Assembly: GCF_028737315.1 (NCBI RefSeq)
Contig: NZ_JAQZAO010000002.1
Span: 372,001 to 436,000 of the forward strand
Source: Actinomycetospora lemnae
GTDB taxonomy: Bacteria; Actinomycetota; Actinomycetes; Mycobacteriales; Pseudonocardiaceae
Direction: 5' to 3'
DNA: 64,000 nt
Shown: positions 36,147-46,414 of the stretch, one piece after another
Layout: every line of letters begins with the position of its first letter
Numbering within the stretch: position 1 is the stretch's first letter
Position numbers and translations under genes: made by a program
The notes under the pieces: generated by a model
The model's database searches: none
What the model saw: only the letters and a program-made list of their open reading frames with translations
What the model was told of the DNA's origin: nothing

Positions 36147-36284
36147 CACAGCGGGCCGGCGACAGGGCCCGCCGGGATTCGGCCGACGGCCGGATGACGG
36201 TCCGGTGAACTCCCGCGACACCGCCGACGGTCGATCACGACAGGCCCTGGTGTGACGGACGGTCGGGTGGGCACTCTGCACCGC

Positions 36285-37721
36285 GTGAGTGCGAAAGCCG
36301 AGATCGGCGTCAGCGGCCTGGCCACGATGGGGCGGAACCTCGCCCGCAACCTCGCCCGGCACGGGCACGTGGTGGCGGTGCACAACCGCAGTGCCCAGCG
36401 GATGCGGGACCTGGTCGAGCACTTCTCCGACGAGGGCGCGTTCATCGGTGCGGAGTCGGCGCAGGAGTTCGTCGACTCCCTGGAGCGCCCGCGCCGGATC
36501 GTGCTGATGGTCCCGGCGGGCGCCGCGACCGACGCGGTGATCGACGAGTTCGTCCCGCTGCTCGAGCAGGGCGACGTCGTCATCGACGCCGGCAACGCGC
36601 ACTTCCTCGACACCCGCCGTCGCGAGAAGGCCCTGTCGGAGAAGGGGCTCAACTTCGTCGGCATGGGCGTGTCCGGCGGCGAGGAGGGCGCCCTCAACGG
36701 GCCCTCGATCATGCCGGGCGGGCCGAAGGAGGCCTACGACGCGCTCGGCCCGCTGCTCGAGGACATCTCGGCGAAGGTCGACGGCGAGCCCTGCTGCACC
36801 CACATCGGGGCCGACGGCGCGGGCCACTTCGTCAAGATGGTGCACAACGGCATCGAGTACGCCGACATGCAGCTCATCGCCGAGGCCTACGACCTGCTGC
36901 GCAAGGGCCTCGGGATGGAGCCGTCGGCGATCGCGGAGACCTTCCGGCAGTGGAACTCCGGGCGCCTCGACTCCTACCTCATGGAGATCTCCTCCGAGGT
37001 GCTCGACCACGTGGACGCCGACACCGGCAAGCCCTTCGTCGACGTCGTCGCCGACGAGGCCGAGCAGAAGGGCACCGGCCGCTGGACGGTCCAGGGCGCC
37101 CTGGAGCTCGGCGTGCCCGTGACGGGCATCGGCGAGGCCGTGTTCGCGCGCTCGCTGTCCGGGCACCGCGACCTGCGCGACGCCGCGCGCGGCCTCCCGG
37201 GGCCCGCCGGAGTGCTCGAGGGCGCGGGCGCCGAGGGCTTCGCCGAGGACATCGAGCAGGCCCTCTACGCCTCGAAGATCGTCGCCTACGCCCAGGGCTT
37301 CAACCAGATCCAGGCGGGCGCCGACGAGTACGACTGGTCGATCGACCTCGGTGCGGTGGCCTCCATCTGGCGCGGCGGCTGCATCATCCGCGCCCGGTTC
37401 CTCGACGAGATCACCGCGGCCTACCGGCGCGACCCCGCCCTGCCCACGCTGCTGACCGACACCTCGTTCTCCGAGGCGCTGGCCGGCGCGCAGGACTCCT
37501 GGCGGCGGGTCGTGGCCGTCGCCGCGCAGCTCGCGATCCCGGCGCCCGGGTTCTCGACGGCGCTGGCCTACTACGACGCCCTGCGCGCCTCGCGGCTGCC
37601 CGCGGCCCTCATCCAGGGGCAGCGCGACTTCTTCGGGGCGCACACCTACCGGCGTACCGACCGCGAGGGCACCTTCCACACCCGCTGGGCCGAGGAGGGT
37701 CGCCCGCAGGAGGAGCGGTGA
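36285..37721 (+). CDS. gnd: 6-Phosphogluconate dehydrogenase (decarboxylating)
   Basis: A 478-residue NADP enzyme of the pentose phosphate pathway giving ribulose-5-phosphate. The Rossmann segment EIGVSGLATMGRNLARN contains the NADP site, VGMGVSGGEEGA is the substrate loop, and HFVKMVHNGIEYADMQL carries the catalytic lysine. The C-terminal helical domain ends in the family tail FFGAHTYRRTDREGTFHTRW. GTG 36285 begins the SAKAEIGVSG form of the N-terminus; the frame open to 36252 is not needed. It is monocistronic and faces the DUF1360 gene. Confidence 0.96.
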   Translation: MSAKAEIGVSGLATMGRNLARNLARHGHVVAVHNRSAQRMRDLVEHFSDEGAFIGAESAQEFVDSLERPRRIVLMVPAGAATDAVIDEFVPLLEQGDVVIDAGNAHFLDTRRREKALSEKGLNFVGMGVSGGEEGALNGPSIMPGGPKEAYDALGPLLEDISAKVDGEPCCTHIGADGAGHFVKMVHNGIEYADMQLIAEAYDLLRKGLGMEPSAIAETFRQWNSGRLDSYLMEISSEVLDHVDADTGKPFVDVVADEAEQKGTGRWTVQGALELGVPVTGIGEAVFARSLSGHRDLRDAARGLPGPAGVLEGAGAEGFAEDIEQALYASKIVAYAQGFNQIQAGADEYDWSIDLGAVASIWRGGCIIRARFLDEITAAYRRDPALPTLLTDTSFSEALAGAQDSWRRVVAVAAQLAIPAPGFSTALAYYDALRASRLPAALIQGQRDFFGAHTYRRTDREGTFHTRWAEEGRPQEER

Positions 37722-37743
37722 CGGCCCTTCCCCGGCCCCGGCC

Positions 37744-38253
37744 CTACGCCGCCTGCTGGGCGCGGGCGTAGGCGAGCTGCAGGAAGTCCGCGCCGGCCAG
37801 CGCCGAGAAGCTGCCCGCGACGAGGCGGGTCAGCCGCGGCGCGACGACGAGGCCGAGGCCGAAGGCGCTGACGATCCAGACGTCGAGGCAGAACGGGCAG
37901 GTCAGCAGCTCGCCCACGGCGTGGCGCATGCCGCCCTCGCCGCGGGGCTCGTCCATCACCTCGGCGGGGCCGCCAGGACCACCGTGATGGGTGAAGGGCG
38001 CGCGGACGGGGCTCGCGACCGACTCCTTGGTGATCGCTCGCGAGATCTTGTGGGTGCCCAGCGCCATGGTCACCAGGTCCTTGACCGACACGTGCTCGGG
38101 CAGCTCCCGCCCCGCGGCCCGGGCGGACAGGGTCGCGATCGCCAGGACGACGAGGTAGACGCCGAGCAACGCCGCGTGCGACGCCACCGGCTGGGTGCTG
38201 TCGCCGCGGTACTCCGCGGCCTCCTCGCGTCCGATCTCCGCCAGTCGCGCCAT
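37744..38253 (-). CDS. DUF1360 membrane protein
   Basis: A 169-residue protein with two to three membrane segments (near residues 28-45, 115-135 and 143-160). The DUF1360 core is present: VKDLVTMALGTHKISRAITKESVASPVRAPF and LLTCPFCLDVWIVSAFGLGL, with the conserved CPFC pair. Function is unknown; related proteins are found in Bacillus spores and in many actinomycetes. ATG 38253 follows GAGGAGG. The gene is convergent with gnd, 22 bp apart. Confidence 0.88.
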   Translation of the reverse strand: MARLAEIGREEAAEYRGDSTQPVASHAALLGVYLVVLAIATLSARAAGRELPEHVSVKDLVTMALGTHKISRAITKESVASPVRAPFTHHGGPGGPAEVMDEPRGEGGMRHAVGELLTCPFCLDVWIVSAFGLGLVVAPRLTRLVAGSFSALAGADFLQLAYARAQQAA

Positions 38254-38367
38254 GTGCGCCTCCTCGGGGGGTGGCGCCCGCCGGGGACGCCGAGAGAACC
38301 GGCGCGTGCTCGACCGGGGACCGCTGCGGCTACCCGGACGCGCGTCGGCGGAACCCCGGGGCGCGCC

Positions 38368-39063
38368 TCAGCGCTCGGGCCGCTCGGGCACCGCGTCGAT
38401 GACCTCGGTCGGGGCGTTCATCGCCGCGACCTTCTTGCGGTGGCGCCGGTAGCGCTTGACGAGCATGACGAGCACGAGCGCGGCGAGCAGCACCAGCACG
38501 ACCACCTGGAACACCCCGGAGTACCGCTCGACGAGGTACCAGCGCGTGCCCAGGGCGTAGCCGCCGTAGACGAAGACCGAGTTCCAGATCAGGCTGCCCA
38601 GCCCCGTGAGCAGCCCGAACTCCCACCAGCGCATCCGCCGCGCCCCCGCGGGCAGCGACACGAGACTGCGGATGCCGGGCACCATCCGCCCGAGGAACAC
38701 CGCCCACCGGCCGTGCCGGTCGAACCACGCCTCGGCCCGCTGGACGTCCTCGACGTGCACCATCGGGATCTTCGACAGCGCCTGGCGCACCCGGTGCTCG
38801 GGCGCGAGCATGCCGACGAGGTAGAGCGCGACCGCCCCGACGACGGAGCCGCCGGTGGTCCACGCGATCGCCGAGAGCACCGAGAACTCGCCGCGCCCCG
38901 CGGCGAACCCGGCGAGCGGCAGGATCACCTCGCTGGGGATCGGCGGGAACACGTTCTCGAGCGCGACGATGATCCCGGCGCCGGGCGCCCCGAGCGTCGC
39001 CATGAGGTCGCTCGCCCAGCCGGCGATCCCGCCTCCGCCGGGGGCGGCGGCCGTTGCCTGCAT
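38368..39063 (-). CDS. DedA-family (VTT/SNARE-associated) membrane protein
   Basis: A 231-residue inner membrane protein. VALENVFPPIPSEVILPLAGF is the re-entrant DedA segment, with the acidic residue and prolines; WFDRHGRWAVFLGRMVPGIRSLVSLPAG is the family's conserved arginine-glycine block. Recent work links the family to undecaprenyl-phosphate or phospholipid flipping; the substrate here is not known. ATG 39063 starts the MQATAAAPGGGG form. The next gene upstream, typA, ends 38 bp away on the same strand, so co-transcription is possible. Confidence 0.92.
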   Translation of the reverse strand: MQATAAAPGGGGIAGWASDLMATLGAPGAGIIVALENVFPPIPSEVILPLAGFAAGRGEFSVLSAIAWTTGGSVVGAVALYLVGMLAPEHRVRQALSKIPMVHVEDVQRAEAWFDRHGRWAVFLGRMVPGIRSLVSLPAGARRMRWWEFGLLTGLGSLIWNSVFVYGGYALGTRWYLVERYSGVFQVVVLVLLAALVLVMLVKRYRRHRKKVAAMNAPTEVIDAVPERPER

Positions 39064-39101
39064 GATCGTCCAACGTGCGGTCACGCCGTCGGGGTTCCCG
39101 A

Positions 39102-41012
<1,911 letters not shown>

Positions 41013-41055
41013 GCAGGAACTCCAGCCGGAAAAGGGAGTGGACGTCCCCTCCAGG

Positions 41056-42105
41056 TTACGGGGCGTGATCTCGGGCACCGCCGCCGACCGGCGTGTCCCC
41101 CACCACGTCGGCCGCGACGAGCTCCCCGATGCGGGGCGCGAGCTTGGCCAGGTTGTCGCCCCACACCACGTGCACGGCGCCCTCCCGCGCCCGGTGCACG
41201 CCGTCCCCGGCGCCGCGCATCGGGGTGCAGCGCAGCTCGCCGACCGGCGTCGGGTCGAGGTCGGGCAGGTGACGCCGGACGTGGTCGACGACCGCGGCAC
41301 GTGACCGGCGCGCGACCTCCTCGGCGCCGAGCTCCCACGCGGTGTCCTCGTCGGGCAGGTGCCCGCCGACCGCCCAGTGCCCGGCGCGGGTGCGGTGCTG
41401 GTAGGTGCTCGCGAGCGGGCCGTCGGGCCGTCCGTCGAGGTGGCAGGGCCGGTCGGCGGGACCGGCGAACGTGAACCGGGCGTGGTGCTCCAGCTCCGCG
41501 GGGACGTCGATGCCCAGCGGCGCGGCCATCGCGGGCGTGCCGGCACCCGCGGCGACGACGACGGCGTCGGGGCGGTCGGCGCGCTCCTCGCGGCCGTCGG
41601 CGAGGTGGACGGTGCCGTCGCGGTCCACGGCCGTGACCTCCGCCCGCTCGGGCCCGACCGCCTCCCGGAGGAACGCCCCGGCGGCGGCGAGGTCGAGCAC
41701 GCCGCCCGCGGGGTCGTGCAGGACGCCGTCCCCGAGGTCGAGCTCTGCTATCGGCGTGCTCCCCGGGACGCTCCGTCTCCCCCCGACGACGCGGTGGATC
41801 GCGCCGGCCGCCGTCATCGCCGCCGACCACACCGGCACCCGCGGGCCGCTGACGATCGCGCGCTCGCCGCCGACCAGCGTGCGGCCCGCCGTCATCGACC
41901 AGTCGTCCCACAGCTCCGAGGCGCGCCGGGCCTCGGCCACCAGCCCGGGGTCGCCGTGCGCGACGCGGAAGATGCGGGTGTCACCGGCCGAGCGCGCGCC
42001 CATCGGCTCGCCGGCGTCGAGGCAGCGCACCGTGGCACCCGCTCGGGACAGCGTGTACGCCGTCGCCAGCCCCACGATGCCCGCGCCGACCACGACCACC
42101 CGCAT
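41056..42105 (-). CDS. FAD-dependent amine oxidase (N-methyltryptophan/sarcosine oxidase-like)
   Basis: A 349-residue flavoprotein. The N-terminal FAD site is VVVVGAGIVGLATAYTLSRAG; VVVAAGAGTPAMA and VHVVWGDNLAKLAPRIGELVAADVV are the second FAD block and C-terminus of the DAO/SoxA type. ATG 42105 follows GGGAGGGG. A segment near residues 110-125 (VVGGRRSVPGSTPIAELD) looks like a repeat-derived insertion (41735-41784). The conserved cysteine for covalent flavin is not clear. The substrate may be an N-methyl amino acid; this is inference. Confidence 0.85.
   Translation of the reverse strand: MRVVVVGAGIVGLATAYTLSRAGATVRCLDAGEPMGARSAGDTRIFRVAHGDPGLVAEARRASELWDDWSMTAGRTLVGGERAIVSGPRVPVWSAAMTAAGAIHRVVGGRRSVPGSTPIAELDLGDGVLHDPAGGVLDLAAAGAFLREAVGPERAEVTAVDRDGTVHLADGREERADRPDAVVVAAGAGTPAMAAPLGIDVPAELEHHARFTFAGPADRPCHLDGRPDGPLASTYQHRTRAGHWAVGGHLPDEDTAWELGAEEVARRSRAAVVDHVRRHLPDLDPTPVGELRCTPMRGAGDGVHRAREGAVHVVWGDNLAKLAPRIGELVAADVVGDTPVGGGARDHAP
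41735..41784 (+). repeat. Dispersed repeat, variant copy E
   Basis: AGGTCGAGCTCTGCT, then about 20 unrelated bases, then CGCTCCGTCTCCCC: the two halves of the GTCGAGCTCCGCTCC family split by a central insertion. It lies in frame inside the FAD oxidase gene. Assignment to the family is weaker than for copies A-D. Confidence 0.45.
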
Positions 42106-42185
42106 GTGCACCCCTCCCGACCCCGAGACCGGGTTCAGGGTGCACCCCGATCCGCGCGGCCGCAGCGAGGTCCAGCATCGACGTC

Positions 42186-42392
42186 ATGAGGATCGTGGTC
42201 TGGGTACTGGTGGGGATCGGCGCGCTCGTGGTGGTCGGCGGGGTCGTCTGGCCGCTCGTGCAGTGGCTGGTCGGCGCGCTGCTGTGGCTGGTGCCGGTGG
42301 CGCTGGTCGTCGGCGGCGGGATCTGGCTGGCGCGGCGCGGGAGCCGCACGCAGGTCGACGGGACGACGGGCACGCCGCAGCAGCTGCGCTGA
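42186..42392 (+). CDS. Small two-helix membrane protein
   Basis: A 68-residue protein with two long hydrophobic helices (about residues 4-22 and 26-48) and a short polar tail (ARRGSRTQVDGTTGTPQQLR). It is not recognised; it could be a small membrane stress protein. The ATG at 42186 has no strong ribosome binding site. The stop is 2 bp from the convergent SCO6745-like gene, and the start is divergent from the FAD oxidase gene. Confidence 0.6.
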   Translation: MRIVVWVLVGIGALVVVGGVVWPLVQWLVGALLWLVPVALVVGGGIWLARRGSRTQVDGTTGTPQQLR

Positions 42393-42394
42393 GG

Positions 42395-43282
42395 TCAGCC
42401 CTGCTGGGCGCGGGGCGAGCGGGGCGCGAAGACGCCCTCGACCGCGAACGCCGGCAGGACCGCCTTCGACAGCGGCCGGGAGGTCTCGGCGAGCTCCGCC
42501 GCCCCCTCGGCGCCCAGGTGGCGCCAGGGGCCCAGCGACATGCGCGTGGTGTGGTCCTCGACCTCCGCGCGCAGCGCCGTCCCCGCCTCGGTGAGCCCAC
42601 CGTCGGCGTCGAGCAGACCGCGCTCGGCGAGACCGGCGCTCGCCTCGGCCCACTGCTCGGGCGACCAGCCGCGGTTGCGCTGCGCGAACTCGACGGTGAA
42701 CCCGCGGCCCGTGGCGACGTGGGTGACCAGCGCCTCGAGGCCGGAGAGACCGGCGGAGACGAGGGCGTGCAGGTGGGCGTCGCCGCGGTGCTCGCGCAGC
42801 AGCGTCACCCCGTGCCACAGGGCGAGGTGGGGCTCCTCGGGCCAGGGCAGGTCGGCGTGCGCGGCGTAGAGCGGGCGGTCCTCCGGGGCCGCGCCCTCGC
42901 ACGCCTTGCGCAGGAGCTCCGACGCCCGGGTCACGGCCGCCGAGGACGCGGCGCCGCCGAGCAGCCGGCGCAGGGCGCGGTCGGCGCCGCGCAGCCGGGC
43001 GTTGACGACGTCGGCGGGCGCGGCGAGCGACCACACCGCGGGCACCGACCGCGCCACGCGCGCGGGGTTGAAGTTGAAGAACGTCGCCGTGACGACACCC
43101 GGCCCGACCGGGCCCATCGGGGCCGAGCGCTGCGCGAAGTACTGGTCCGCGCCGCGGGTGATGCCCAGCTCGGCCATCTCCTCGCCCGTCTCGGGCACGA
43201 AGTAGATCATCGAGTGGAGGGGCTCGAGGCGCGCCAGGAGCGCGGCGGCGTCGGCGTTGGCGACGGTGCTGGGAGCGGCCAC
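42395..43282 (-). CDS. SCO6745-family protein (helix-turn-helix-like fold)
   Basis: A 295-residue soluble protein of the actinobacterial SCO6745 family, recognised by LEPLHSMIYFVPE, QYFAQRSAPMGPVGPGVVTATFFNFNP and the C-terminal GLLDADGGLTEAGTALRAEVEDHTTR segment. The C-terminal half resembles MarR-like winged helices, but a DNA-binding role is not shown. GTG 43282. It lies divergent to the lipase-like gene. Function unknown. Confidence 0.82.
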   Translation of the reverse strand: MAAPSTVANADAAALLARLEPLHSMIYFVPETGEEMAELGITRGADQYFAQRSAPMGPVGPGVVTATFFNFNPARVARSVPAVWSLAAPADVVNARLRGADRALRRLLGGAASSAAVTRASELLRKACEGAAPEDRPLYAAHADLPWPEEPHLALWHGVTLLREHRGDAHLHALVSAGLSGLEALVTHVATGRGFTVEFAQRNRGWSPEQWAEASAGLAERGLLDADGGLTEAGTALRAEVEDHTTRMSLGPWRHLGAEGAAELAETSRPLSKAVLPAFAVEGVFAPRSPRAQQG

Positions 43283-43334
43283 GCGATCACCGTCTCACGG
43301 CGACCCGTGCCGCGTCCCGGGCACACTGGTCGTC

Positions 43335-44201
43335 ATGCCGCCCGGGTCGAGCTCCGCTCCGCGGCGTCCCCCGGCGTCCTGGCCCGAGCGGGCACCGCTC
43401 GGCGGACTGGCCCCGCGCCGGCGCGCCTTCGTGCTCGCCCTGCTCGCGCTCCTCGCCGTGGTGGTCGTGCTGATCGGGGTGGGGGTGGCGCGTGAGTTCC
43501 GCGTCCCGCCGCCCGCCGACCCGGCCGTGCCGGGCGCCGTGGTGCTCGTGCCCGGCTACGGCGGCAACCGCGCCGCGTTCCTCGCGCTCACCGAGCGGCT
43601 GCGGGCCGAGGGCCGGCGCGCGGTGATCGTCGAGCTGCCGTCGGGCGGCACCGGTGACCTCGTGGCCCAGGGCGCGGCGATCGACGACACCGTGCGCGGG
43701 CTCCTCGACGACGGTGCCCCGTCGGTCGACGTCGTCGGCTACTCGGCGGGCGGGGTCGCGACGCGCGTCTACCTCGACCGCGGCCGCACCGCCCCCGCCG
43801 TCCGGCGCGTGGTGACGCTCGGCTCGCCGCTGCGGGGCGCGGAGCTCGCCGCGGCCGGCGGGGCGCTCGTGCCGGGGGCGTGCCCCCGCGCCTGCCAGCA
43901 GCTCGCCCCCGGCAGCGCGCTGCTCACCGGCCTCGCCACCGCGCCGCCGGGCCTGCCCTGGCTCTCGCTGTGGAGCGCCGACGACGAGACCGTCACCCCG
44001 CCCGACTCGGCCGAGCTGCCGGGCACCGACGCCGTGCGCCTGCAGGACGTGTGCTCCGACGCCGTCGTCACCCACTCCCGGCTCCCGACCGACCCGCTCT
44101 CGGTCGGGCTCGTCCTGCGCGCCCTGGGCACCGGCCCCCTGCCCACGGCCGACTCCACGCAGTGCGACGACCTGCGCACCGAGGGTGCGCGGGAGTCCTG
44201 A
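43335..44201 (+). CDS. Membrane-anchored lipase-like alpha/beta hydrolase
   Basis: A 288-residue protein: a basic, proline-rich start, one signal-anchor helix (about residues 30-52), then an outside lipase fold. VVLVPGYGGNRAAF is the oxyanion region, VVGYSAGGVATR the nucleophile elbow, and TLGSPLRGAEL a class 2 lipase/triacylglycerol lipase block. The acid lies in SADDETVTP and the His in VTHSRLP. Cysteines CPRAC are likely disulfide-bonded. ATG 43335 is directly followed by a dispersed repeat copy that encodes PGSSSAPRRPP. Confidence 0.85.
   Translation: MPPGSSSAPRRPPASWPERAPLGGLAPRRRAFVLALLALLAVVVVLIGVGVAREFRVPPPADPAVPGAVVLVPGYGGNRAAFLALTERLRAEGRRAVIVELPSGGTGDLVAQGAAIDDTVRGLLDDGAPSVDVVGYSAGGVATRVYLDRGRTAPAVRRVVTLGSPLRGAELAAAGGALVPGACPRACQQLAPGSALLTGLATAPPGLPWLSLWSADDETVTPPDSAELPGTDAVRLQDVCSDAVVTHSRLPTDPLSVGLVLRALGTGPLPTADSTQCDDLRTEGARES
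43344..43376 (+). repeat. Dispersed repeat, copy C (5' end of the lipase-like gene)
   Basis: Reads CGGGTCGAGCTCCGCTCC then GCGGCGTCCCCCGGC. It begins three codons after the ATG and forms part of the coding sequence. Same orientation as copies A, B and D. Confidence 0.7.
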
Positions 44202-44267
44202 GCTACCGCCCGGTCATCTGACGAACGGCGGCTGTGGGCGCCACCGCCCGCCGCCCACGATGGGCTC

Positions 44268-45941
44268 ATGTCCGTGCTCGCCGCCCTGGGCCCGGCGCTC
44301 GCCCGCCTCCCGGTGGCGGCTCGGCACGGCCTGGTGTTCCTCGTCACCGGGCTCGGCTACACGGCCGGGGCGATCACCGCCATGTCGTGGTTCGACCCCA
44401 ACGGGCTCGGCCCGTCGTTCTTCCCCGCGGCGGGAGGGACGGTGGCGCTGCTGTGCGTGCTCAGCCGACGGTGGTGGCCCGCGGTGCTCCTGGCCGCGGC
44501 GGTCGCGGAGGTCGCGATCGACCTCGCGACCGGGCTGGGCCTCACGGCCGCCGTCGGCTACGCCGTCGCGAACACCGTGGAGCCGGCACTCGGCGCGGTG
44601 CTGACCCGCGCCGTCGCCCACGGGCGGCCGGACCTGAGCCGCCGGCGCGACCTGACCGGCTTCCTCCTCGGCGCCGTCCTGGCCGCCCCGCTCGTCGGCG
44701 GGCTCGTCGGCGCGCTCGTCGCGGCCCTCGCCGGCGGCGACCGGCCCTGGTACCTCTTCGTCGCCCGCTGGTGGCTCGGCGACGGGCTCGCCGTCCTCGT
44801 CGTCGGCACCGCGGTGATCAGCGTCCTCACCTTGCCCTGGACCCGCCGGACCGTGCTCGCCACCGCCGCCGCGACCGTCGCGGCCGTCGCCGTCACCGCC
44901 GTCCTGTTCTGGTCGCAGACGCTGGTCCTGGTCTTCCTGCCGACGCTCCTGCTGATCTGGGTCGCGCTGCGGCTCGGCGTCGGCGCGGTCGCGGTGGTCG
45001 GCCTGGGGACGGCACTGACCGCCGCCCAGGGCGAGGCGGCGGGTCTCGGGTTCTCCGCGACGCTCGGCGTGGCCCCAGGGGTCAGCCACGTCTACCTGCA
45101 GATGCTGCTCGCGGTGCTGCTCCTCACCGTGCTGCTGCTCGCCGTTCAGGTCGACGAGCAGGTCCGCGCGGAGGTGGCGGCCGAGCTCGCGGCGCGCCGC
45201 GGCGACGACCTCGCCGCCTGGAACGCGGAGCTCGCCCGCAGCAACGCCGAGCTCGACACCTTCGCCTACGCGGCCTCCCACGACCTCAAGGAGCCGTTGC
45301 GCGCGATCGCCCAGACCGCGGGCTTCGTGCTCGAGGACGCCCCGGCGCTCGACGCCGAGTCCCTGCGGCGGCTGCGCACGATCTGCCTGCTCGCGGTCCG
45401 CATGGACGAGCTGCTCGACTCCCTGCTGCGCTACTCGCAGGTGGGCCGCGGCGACCTCGACCCCGTCGTCGTGGACCTGGAGGGCGTCCTCGACGAGGTC
45501 GCCGCCGTCGTCGCCGAGCGCTGCCGCGACGCGGGCGTGGAGCTGCGCCGGGACGGGCGCCTGCCGGCGGTGCGGGGCGACCGCGTGCAGCTCGGCGAGG
45601 TGCTCACCAACCTCGTCGTCAACGCCGTCAAGTACGCGGCCGACGAGCCGCGCTGGGTCGAGGTCGGCCTCGGTCCCCTCCCGCCCGGATCGGGCGAGCA
45701 CGACTGCGCGGTGTACGTGCGCGACAACGGCGTCGGCATCCCGCCCGAGCGTCGCGACCAGGTCTTCGCCCCGTTCCAGCGCCTGCACCCGGGGCGGGCC
45801 GACGGCGTCGGCATGGGCCTCGCGATCAGCCGCCGGATCGTCGAGCGGCACGGGGGGCGGATCGGCGTGGAGTCCGCCGAGGGTCAGGGCAGCTCGTTCT
45901 GGTTCACGCTGCCGTGCTCGGTGAGGGTGCCGAGCCAGTAG
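44268..45941 (+). CDS. MASE1-type membrane histidine kinase
   Basis: A 557-residue sensor kinase. The first ~285 residues form about eight to nine helices of the MASE1 type; then comes a linker and a HisKA domain with YAASHDLKEPLRAI (phospho-acceptor His near residue 338), and HATPase_c with NLVVNAVKYA (N box near 447), DNGVGIP (near 486) and GMGLAISRRIVERHGG. The DLKEPLR form is typical of phytochrome-related kinases whose partners are Rcp1-like regulators. ATG 44268 follows CACGAT by 6 nt (leaderless-like). The 3' end overlaps a convergent response regulator by 58 bp. Confidence 0.93.
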   Translation: MSVLAALGPALARLPVAARHGLVFLVTGLGYTAGAITAMSWFDPNGLGPSFFPAAGGTVALLCVLSRRWWPAVLLAAAVAEVAIDLATGLGLTAAVGYAVANTVEPALGAVLTRAVAHGRPDLSRRRDLTGFLLGAVLAAPLVGGLVGALVAALAGGDRPWYLFVARWWLGDGLAVLVVGTAVISVLTLPWTRRTVLATAAATVAAVAVTAVLFWSQTLVLVFLPTLLLIWVALRLGVGAVAVVGLGTALTAAQGEAAGLGFSATLGVAPGVSHVYLQMLLAVLLLTVLLLAVQVDEQVRAEVAAELAARRGDDLAAWNAELARSNAELDTFAYAASHDLKEPLRAIAQTAGFVLEDAPALDAESLRRLRTICLLAVRMDELLDSLLRYSQVGRGDLDPVVVDLEGVLDEVAAVVAERCRDAGVELRRDGRLPAVRGDRVQLGEVLTNLVVNAVKYAADEPRWVEVGLGPLPPGSGEHDCAVYVRDNGVGIPPERRDQVFAPFQRLHPGRADGVGMGLAISRRIVERHGGRIGVESAEGQGSSFWFTLPCSVRVPSQ

Positions 45942-46327
45942 GCGAAGACGCCGCGCAGCACCTCCTGGAACGCCGTGAGGTCGACCGGCTTGACCACGTA
46001 GCTGTTGGCGCCGGCGCGGTAGCACGCCTCGACGTCGCGGGGGTGCGTGGAGGACGTCAGCACGATCACCGGCAGCCCGTCGAGGGGCGCCCGCCGCCGG
46101 ACGGTCGAGAGCACCCCGTGCCCGTCGAGACCCGGCACGTTGAGGTCGAGCAGCACGAGGTCGGGGAGCTCGACGCCCGGGTCGGCCAGGCGCTCGAGGG
46201 CCGTGGTGCCGTCGCCGACGGCCTCGAGGCGCACGCCGGGGTGCGCCCGGGCGAGCGTGCGGCCGACGGCCTCGACGTCCTGCGGGGAGTCCTCGACGAG
46301 GAGCACGAGCGCGTCGCTTGCTGGCAC
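45884..46327 (-). CDS. Single-domain response regulator (Rcp1-like)
   Basis: A 147-residue stand-alone receiver. Acidic pair in LLVEDSPQD, phospho-acceptor Asp61 in LLDLNVPG, switch Thr/Ser in VLTSSTHPRD and Lys in SYVVKPVD (about residue 113). LLDLNVPGLDGHGVL and the ACYRAGANSYVVKPVD segment match Rcp1/phytochrome-associated regulators, the usual partners of the kinase type encoded opposite. It has no output domain, so it likely acts by protein contact or phosphorelay. The gene overlaps the kinase tail on the other strand. Confidence 0.92.
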   Translation of the reverse strand: MPASDALVLLVEDSPQDVEAVGRTLARAHPGVRLEAVGDGTTALERLADPGVELPDLVLLDLNVPGLDGHGVLSTVRRRAPLDGLPVIVLTSSTHPRDVEACYRAGANSYVVKPVDLTAFQEVLRGVFAYWLGTLTEHGSVNQNELP

Positions 46328-46414
46328 GAGGAGATCTCACTGTCCGTGAGTGGTTCGGTGTCAAGGAACCGTAGTCGCGGCCCTGTCGTTCCCACTACCG
46401 GCCGAACGGCGGTT

